This document shows positions 59,708 to 64,000 of a DNA stretch of 64,000 nt, piece after piece. The translations under genes were made by a program, and so were the position numbers. The notes beneath the pieces are model-generated. The model searched no databases and was not told the origin of the DNA. It saw only the letters and a list, made by a program, of their open reading frames with translations. Source of the stretch: Streptomyces sp. DH5 (GTDB lineage Bacteria; Actinomycetota; Actinomycetes; Streptomycetales; Streptomycetaceae); contig NZ_JAHWGP010000016.1 of the NCBI RefSeq assembly GCF_020873915.1, positions 100,504 through 164,503 of the forward strand. Reading direction: 5' to 3'. Numbering within the stretch: the stretch's first letter is position 1; every line of letters begins with the position of its first letter.

Positions 59708-60929
59708 CCGCCACCGCCACGATCGACCGCACCTGGCCGATGATGTCCAGCCGGTCGCGTACGAACTCGGGGTCGGTGACTTCGGTGGTGTTCCCGGCGC
59801 CGAACCGCAGGACGGGCGTGTGCACGTGCCCGCCGGGCAGCTTCCCGCGCAGACCCAGCCGGTCGCGCAGCAGCGTCGCCCGGTAGGCGATCTCGTTGGA
59901 CAGGTAGTCCCCGCCGCCGCCGGCACGCGCGGTCGAACCGGGCGTCGGCCCCTGGGGCCGGACGACCTGCTCGGTGCCCCCCGCCGGGATCTCCGTCACG
60001 CTCGTGTTGTCGTACACGGGGAAGCGCCCGGTGTCCGCGGCGACGATCTCGGCGTACGGCAGCGTGGTCGACGTCCACTGCGGCCGCGTGGCCGGGTCGG
60101 TCACCGGGACCGTCCCGGTGCGGCCGGTGTTCTCGTTGTCCGCGAAGCCGCCCCGCCAGGCGCCGTTGGTGCGCTCGACGTCGAACCGGCCCACCCGGCC
60201 CTGGCTCACCGTGGCGAACAGGTCGACCTCCGGCAGCCGCCGCCGAAGCGCCCGCTCCACCGTCCCCTCGCCGAAGTCCCGCCAGCGCACCGGGAACACG
60301 GCCGTCTCGATCCGCGCCGGACCGTCCGCCGTCTCGATCACCGTGCCGTCCAGGGCGAGCGCGACGGCCCCCGACGGGTTGGAGATGCGGATGTCCCGGT
60401 CCAGGGTGAACGGATCGAATCCGGTCACCAGGACCCGCCTCATCCCCTCGCCGCGCGGGAACCGGAGCCCGTCCTGTCCGCGCGAGCTGCGCTCCAGCTC
60501 GCCCAGCAGCCGCGCCCGCCGCTCCTCACCCAGCCGGAACCCCGGCTCCCACGCCCGCAGGGCACGCGTCATGCCGAGCCGCGCCCAGTACAGCGGCCGG
60601 TCGTCGTCCCGGCTCAGGTCACCGGCCGTGGGACCGCGTCCCTGCGCCCGGTCGACGGCCCGGCGCCAGAGCTCCGTCCCCGCCCGCACGACCGCGCGCC
60701 GGGCCCCGTCGTAGGAGTGCGCACGGTCCAGGGCACGGGCGAAGTCCGCGGCCACGGTGTCGAAACCGGAGCGGCGGAGGATCTCCTGCGGCACGGCCCC
60801 CTCCAGCCGGCGCTCCTCGACGGTGGGGCCCGAGGGCGCGTCGTCGGCGGTCGCGGTGGTCGTGGGCGTGGCGAGACCCGCCAACAGGGCCAGGCCGATG
60901 ACACCTGTGCGAACACGTGAGGAACTCAA
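59679..60929 (-). CDS. secreted pyroglutamyl-peptidase-like protein with catalytic Cys replaced
   Basis: 416 aa from TTG at 60929 (GGAAGG about ten bases upstream). Signal peptide about 1-28. An unassigned helical region (about 30-160) precedes a peptidase C15 domain (about 165-400) with VLVTGFDPF, the substrate/Glu region VSQGRVGRFDVERTNGAW, and GGHVHTPVLRFG with the catalytic His. The usual SAGT..CN segment reads GGGGDYLSNEIAYR: Ser stands where the nucleophilic Cys should be. It may be inactive, a serine version, or a binding protein. Cytoplasmic pyroglutamyl peptidases are about 215 aa and unsecreted, so both length and location are unusual. Confidence 0.75.
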   Translation of the reverse strand: MSSSRVRTGVIGLALLAGLATPTTTATADDAPSGPTVEERRLEGAVPQEILRRSGFDTVAADFARALDRAHSYDGARRAVVRAGTELWRRAVDRAQGRGPTAGDLSRDDDRPLYWARLGMTRALRAWEPGFRLGEERRARLLGELERSSRGQDGLRFPRGEGMRRVLVTGFDPFTLDRDIRISNPSGAVALALDGTVIETADGPARIETAVFPVRWRDFGEGTVERALRRRLPEVDLFATVSQGRVGRFDVERTNGAWRGGFADNENTGRTGTVPVTDPATRPQWTSTTLPYAEIVAADTGRFPVYDNTSVTEIPAGGTEQVVRPQGPTPGSTARAGGGGDYLSNEIAYRATLLRDRLGLRGKLPGGHVHTPVLRFGAGNTTEVTDPEFVRDRLDIIGQVRSIVAVAVSATERTRG

Positions 60930-61242
60930 GGGAGTCGGGCCTTCCGTCGTCGTGGGATACGGGTGGAGGCCGCAGTATCGCCCGCCCGGAGTGGATCACG
61001 CCATGGGGCGGGGGCGCGCCCATTCCGGCCCGCCTCCAGGGACCGGGTGGAGGTCGTGGCCGGGTGAGGGCGTCGCGGGGAAAGATGTGAAAGGTTCGTA
61101 CGGGATTGAAGCGGGCAGTCTCTTCGTGGGCCACCGGGCCCCGGCGGGGATTACCGTCGGATCCGGGAAGTGCCCGCATGAGCAGCCCCGGCCCGGGACC
61201 CTGACCCCGGACCGGGGCTCATGCGCGTGAGGATCCCGTCGG
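60930..61242. other. 313-bp intergenic stretch, terminator only
   Basis: Between the mutarotase stop and the peptidase-like start, both minus strand. Contains the hairpin at 61184-61219 and presumably the promoter of the peptidase-like gene; no clear -10/-35 pair or gene recognised. Confidence 0.4.
61184..61219. terminator. hairpin downstream of second mutarotase
   Basis: 14-bp arms AGCCCCGGCCCGGG (61184-61197) and CCCGGACCGGGGCT (61206-61219) with one mismatch and an 8-nt loop, 23 bp past the mutarotase stop (minus strand). Confidence 0.65.
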
Positions 61243-62214
61243 CTACCGCACCGAGAAGCCGTACACCGTCTCCGAGCGGAACACCTCGCCCGGCCGCAGG
61301 ACCGTGCTCGGGAACCCGGGACGGTTCGGCGAGTCGGGGAAGTGCTGGGTCTCCAGCGCGATGCCCTGCCCGGGCAGGAAGGGCTCCCCGATGTGGTCCG
61401 CCGTGTAGAGCTGCATCCCCGGCTCGGTGGTCGCCACCGTCAGCACCCGGCCCGACGCCGGGTCGTACAGCTCGGCCACCTCCACCGGCGTCCGGGTGAC
61501 GCCCTTGTCGAGCACGAAGTTGTCGTCGTAGCCCGTCCCGGTCCTGCGGGCCTCGCGGAAGTCGAAGCGGGTGCCGGAGACGTCGGCGAGGTCACCGGTC
61601 GGGATCAGGTCCGCGTCGGACGGGGTGTAGCGGGAGGCCGCCAGCCGCAGCTCGTGCCCGGCCGCGCTGTCGGAGCCGGACAGGTTCCAGTACGAGTGGT
61701 TCGTCAGGTTCACGTGCGTCGGCGCGTCCGTCACCGCCTCGTACGCGATCCGCAGCGCCCCCCGCTCGTCCAGCCGGTACGTCACCGACACCTCGAGACG
61801 GCCCGGGAAGCCCTCCTCGCCGTGCCCGGCGACCAGGGAGAGGCGCACACCGTGCTCGACCGGCGCGGCGTCCCACACCCGCTTGTCGAAGCCCCGCGCA
61901 CCACCGTGCAGCGAGTTCGGCCCGTTGTTGGGCTCCAGGGCGTACGCGACCCCGTCCAGGGCGAAGCGCGCGCCCGCGATCCGGTTGGCGTACCGGCCGA
62001 TCAGGGCGCCCAGGAAGGGTTCCGGATGCCGGAGGTAGCCGTCCAGGCCGGAGAACCCCAGCACCACGTTCCCGGTCCGCCCGTCACGGTCCGGCACCTC
62101 GACGTCCTGCACGATCCCGCCGTACGTCAGGATCCGTACCCGCACGCCCGCCCGCCGCAGGGTCCAGCGGTGCACCGGGGTGCCGTCGGAAAGTGTGCCG
62201 ATGAGTTCGTTCAT
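61243..62214 (-). CDS. galM: aldose 1-epimerase (cytoplasmic type)
   Basis: 323 aa, ATG at 62214, no signal peptide. Same signatures as the secreted paralogue at 46772: GRYANRIAGARF, NSLHGGARGFDKRVWD, LTNHSYWNLSG, and ALETQHFPDSPNRPGFPS with the catalytic Glu. Interconverts anomers of aldoses inside the cell. 15 bp downstream of the SGNH lipoprotein gene on the same strand, so cotranscribed. Regulation not visible. Confidence 0.93.
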   Translation of the reverse strand: MNELIGTLSDGTPVHRWTLRRAGVRVRILTYGGIVQDVEVPDRDGRTGNVVLGFSGLDGYLRHPEPFLGALIGRYANRIAGARFALDGVAYALEPNNGPNSLHGGARGFDKRVWDAAPVEHGVRLSLVAGHGEEGFPGRLEVSVTYRLDERGALRIAYEAVTDAPTHVNLTNHSYWNLSGSDSAAGHELRLAASRYTPSDADLIPTGDLADVSGTRFDFREARRTGTGYDDNFVLDKGVTRTPVEVAELYDPASGRVLTVATTEPGMQLYTADHIGEPFLPGQGIALETQHFPDSPNRPGFPSTVLRPGEVFRSETVYGFSVR

Positions 62215-62229
62215 GTGCGGAACAATAGG

Positions 62230-63138
62230 TCACGGCTTCGTCGCCGTGACCGTCCGGTACGCGATCTCGGCCAGCTTGGACTGGCCGTCGATGCTGGGAT
62301 GGAACCAGTCCCAGCGGCTCAACTGCCCGGTACCGAACCGGTAGTCGTGCACCGCGCCACCGTCGAAGCGGCACCGGCGGTCCTCGGCGCAGACCTCCTC
62401 CAGCACCGTGTTGTACTCCTGCACCCGGTGGTGCACCGTCTCGCGCCGCTGCGTCGCCGCCGCGTCCATCGCGTCCGCGTCACCCAGCATCGACGGGCAG
62501 ACGCCCAGCTTCCACACCTGCTTGCCCAGCTCGTTGGTCCGGCCCTCGGACCACAGCCGCTTCAGGTCCGGCACACTCGCCACGTACACCTGCGTCTTCG
62601 GCAGCGCCTCGCGCAGCGTGCGCATCGCCTCCCGGAAGCCGGCGCGGAAGTCCGCCACCGGCGTCATCGCCGAGGTGGTCTCCCGGCAGGCGTCGTTCGC
62701 CCCCACCATCACCGCCACCAGCTCCGGGGAACGCTGCGCCGCCCGCGCCATCTGCGCCGGCAGGTCCGCCATCCGGGCCCCGGTCACCGCGTAGTTCCAG
62801 CTCCGCCCGGCCGCTTCCGTCCGGCCCAGCAGCCGTACGGCGAGACTGTCGACCTGCTCGCTGCCGCCCGTGGCCCACGAAACCTCCGGACAGTCCGTCA
62901 GCACCGCGCAGGCGTCGAACCCCGTGGTGATCGAGTCGCCCACGGCGGCGACCGAGTCCGGGCCGGTGTCCCACACGGGCGTGGGCTTCGGCGACGGCCG
63001 CCCTTCCTTCGCCGCCGTGCCGGGCGGGGCGGGGGAGTCACCACCGACCGCGTCGCAGCCCGCCACGCCGAACGCGGTGGCCGCCATCACGGCGGCCACG
63101 GCCCGCGCACGGGCCCTCCTCCGCGTCGTCTGCTCCAT
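62230..63138 (-). CDS. SGNH/GDSL hydrolase lipoprotein
   Basis: 302 aa from ATG at 63138 (GGGAGG six bases upstream). Lipoprotein signal MEQTTRRRARARAVAAVMAA with lipobox FGVAGC (Cys about residue 28), then a Pro/Lys linker. SGNH blocks: block I VAAVGDSITTGFDAC (Ser), block II Gly in GARMADLP, block III MVGANDAC (Asn), block V DWFHPSIDGQ (Asp-x-x-His). Serine esterase or lipase anchored outside the membrane. Several Cys may form disulfides. In operon with the cytoplasmic mutarotase; substrate unknown, possibly acetylated sugar (inference). Confidence 0.9.
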   Translation of the reverse strand: MEQTTRRRARARAVAAVMAATAFGVAGCDAVGGDSPAPPGTAAKEGRPSPKPTPVWDTGPDSVAAVGDSITTGFDACAVLTDCPEVSWATGGSEQVDSLAVRLLGRTEAAGRSWNYAVTGARMADLPAQMARAAQRSPELVAVMVGANDACRETTSAMTPVADFRAGFREAMRTLREALPKTQVYVASVPDLKRLWSEGRTNELGKQVWKLGVCPSMLGDADAMDAAATQRRETVHHRVQEYNTVLEEVCAEDRRCRFDGGAVHDYRFGTGQLSRWDWFHPSIDGQSKLAEIAYRTVTATKP

Positions 63139-63408
63139 CCGTCGCCTCCCCGCGCCGTGCCGGTGTCCGTCCCCCAACCCTTAACAACGAACGGGAGTTC
63201 CCGCCCGTCCGCAGCGCCCGTACGAAAGCAACGTGCCCCACCCGTACAGGCGTCCTGCCGGGTGAATGGCGAGCGTTTCCCGGCACCAGGACGGACGGTG
63301 CGTCACACTCCTTGCTCCGTCGCACGGTAGCCTCGCCATCAACGCGGCCCGCGAGGGCCGCAGCCGTTCCGCCCGATCGAAGACGACCCGCTCAGCCCGG
63401 AGGTTCCG

Positions 63409-63903
63409 GTGACGACTCGTGGAGTTCTGTACGTGCACTCCGCGCCCCGCGCGCTGTGCCCGCACGTCGAGTGGGCCGTCGCCGGGGTGCTCGGCACGCG
63501 TGTCAGCCTGGACTGGATCCGCCAGCCCGCGGCCCCCGGCACCTGGCGTTCCGAGTTCTCCTGGCAGGGCCAGCCCGCCATCGCCTCCCAGCTCGCCTCC
63601 GCGCTGCGCGGCTGGCAGATGCTGCGCTTCGAGGTCACCGCCGAGCCCTTCGCCACCACCGAGGGCGAGCGCTACAGCTGCACACCCGACCTCGGCATCT
63701 TCCACGCCGTCACCGGTGTCCACGGCGACATCCTCATCCCCGAGGACCGCCTGCGCGCCGCCCTGGTCCGCTCCCGGACCGAGGAGACCGACCTGGAGGC
63801 GGAGGTCGCCAAGCTCCTCGGCAAACCCTGGGACGACGAACTGGAACCCTTCCGCCACGCAGGCGAAGGCGCCCCGGTCCGCTGGCTCCACCAGGTCGTC
63901 TGA
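63409..63903 (+). CDS. DUF3145 domain-containing protein
   Basis: 164 aa from GTG with GGAGG upstream. Begins TTRGVLYVHSAPRALCPHVE and has the family's HAVTGVHGDILIPEDRLRAAL and a C-terminal WDDELEPFRHAGEGAPVRWL. DUF3145 is a conserved cytoplasmic actinobacterial protein of unknown function, usually next to fatty-acid synthase genes (fabD-fabH-acpP-fabF) in Streptomyces, which may lie just past the window end (recollection). Strong hairpin follows. Confidence 0.92.
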   Translation: MTTRGVLYVHSAPRALCPHVEWAVAGVLGTRVSLDWIRQPAAPGTWRSEFSWQGQPAIASQLASALRGWQMLRFEVTAEPFATTEGERYSCTPDLGIFHAVTGVHGDILIPEDRLRAALVRSRTEETDLEAEVAKLLGKPWDDELEPFRHAGEGAPVRWLHQVV

Positions 63904-63931
63904 ACGAGCACCCCCTCGGGCCGAGCGCCCC

Positions 63932-64000
63932 GAAGGGGCGCGGGGAACTGCGCGCCTGGTCGAGGGCCGGGCGCGGGGAACTGCGCGCCCGGCCCTCGAC
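63932..64000. terminator. double GGGGAACTGCGCG repeat and strong hairpin
   Basis: Perfect 17-bp arms with loop GGGAACTG (63959-64000). The loop-flank sequence GGCGCGGGGAACTGCGCG occurs twice here (from 63937 and from 63970), a common Streptomyces intergenic repeat (established knowledge). Confidence 0.85.

Overview
The window is about 73% GC, uses almost exclusively GC-ending codons, and carries many short-gap or 4-bp-overlap (ATGA/GTGA) operons with Streptomyces-type families (MAB_1171c transporters, DUF3145, SCO2400-like protein, six-gene mce locus). It is chromosomal DNA of a Streptomyces. From memory, gene order resembles the S. coelicolor region around SCO2391-SCO2440 (inference, not checked). 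I saw no tRNA, rRNA, CRISPR array or insertion sequence. Two regulators carry TTA leucine codons, which in this genus usually means bldA-dependent translation.

Layout. (1) 1-6187: cell-envelope glycan cluster: a GT4 glycosyltransferase, methyltransferase and AftD-like DUF3367 protein coupled by 4-bp overlaps, with DUF3068 and DUF2613 membrane proteins. (2) 6191-9612: a PucR-type regulator, then an IclR regulator coupled to an SMP-30 lactonase. (3) 9797-15441, minus strand: three paralogous seven-TM MAB_1171c proteins, an ImmA/IrrE-like zinc peptidase and an FAD oxidoreductase. (4) 15648-23499: sugar ABC importer without its own ATPase, a GH43 remnant, GH51 arabinofuranosidase AbfA, and a secreted GH35-like protein that lacks both expected catalytic glutamates. 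(5) 23838-28553, minus: three secreted proteins and a second PucR regulator. (6) 29269-43478, plus: complete mce lipid-import locus (ATPase, two YrbE permeases, six Mce proteins), four Mce-associated proteins in an A-B-A-B arrangement, one with a 27-copy hexapeptide repeat, and a lytic transglycosylase. (7) 43554-44630: endo-arabinanase under a promoter nearly identical to that of the importer in (4). (8) 44839-55365, minus: aminotransferase with a long disordered tail; secreted galactose mutarotase with ChvE/MmsA/MmsB-type sugar importer; TIM-barrel protein; enolase-superfamily sugar-acid dehydratase with a zinc alcohol dehydrogenase. (9) 55608-63903: SCO2400-like protein, MarR/oxidoreductase divergent pair, EI24 protein and LysE exporter, a secreted pyroglutamyl-peptidase-like protein with Cys-to-Ser change, a second mutarotase, an SGNH lipoprotein and DUF3145.

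How it fits together. Regions 4, 7 and probably 8 form an arabinan/arabinose (and related sugar) utilisation set: the secreted GH43 enzyme cuts arabinan, the importer brings in arabino-oligosaccharides, AbfA releases arabinose inside the cell, and a monosaccharide importer plus dehydratase and dehydrogenase handle sugars and sugar acids. Two of these operons share a 70-bp promoter/operator block. Regions 5 and 6 are divergent across a 715-bp control region holding repeated palindromes, which suggests that the secreted proteins and the Mce importer are one regulated surface-lipid system.
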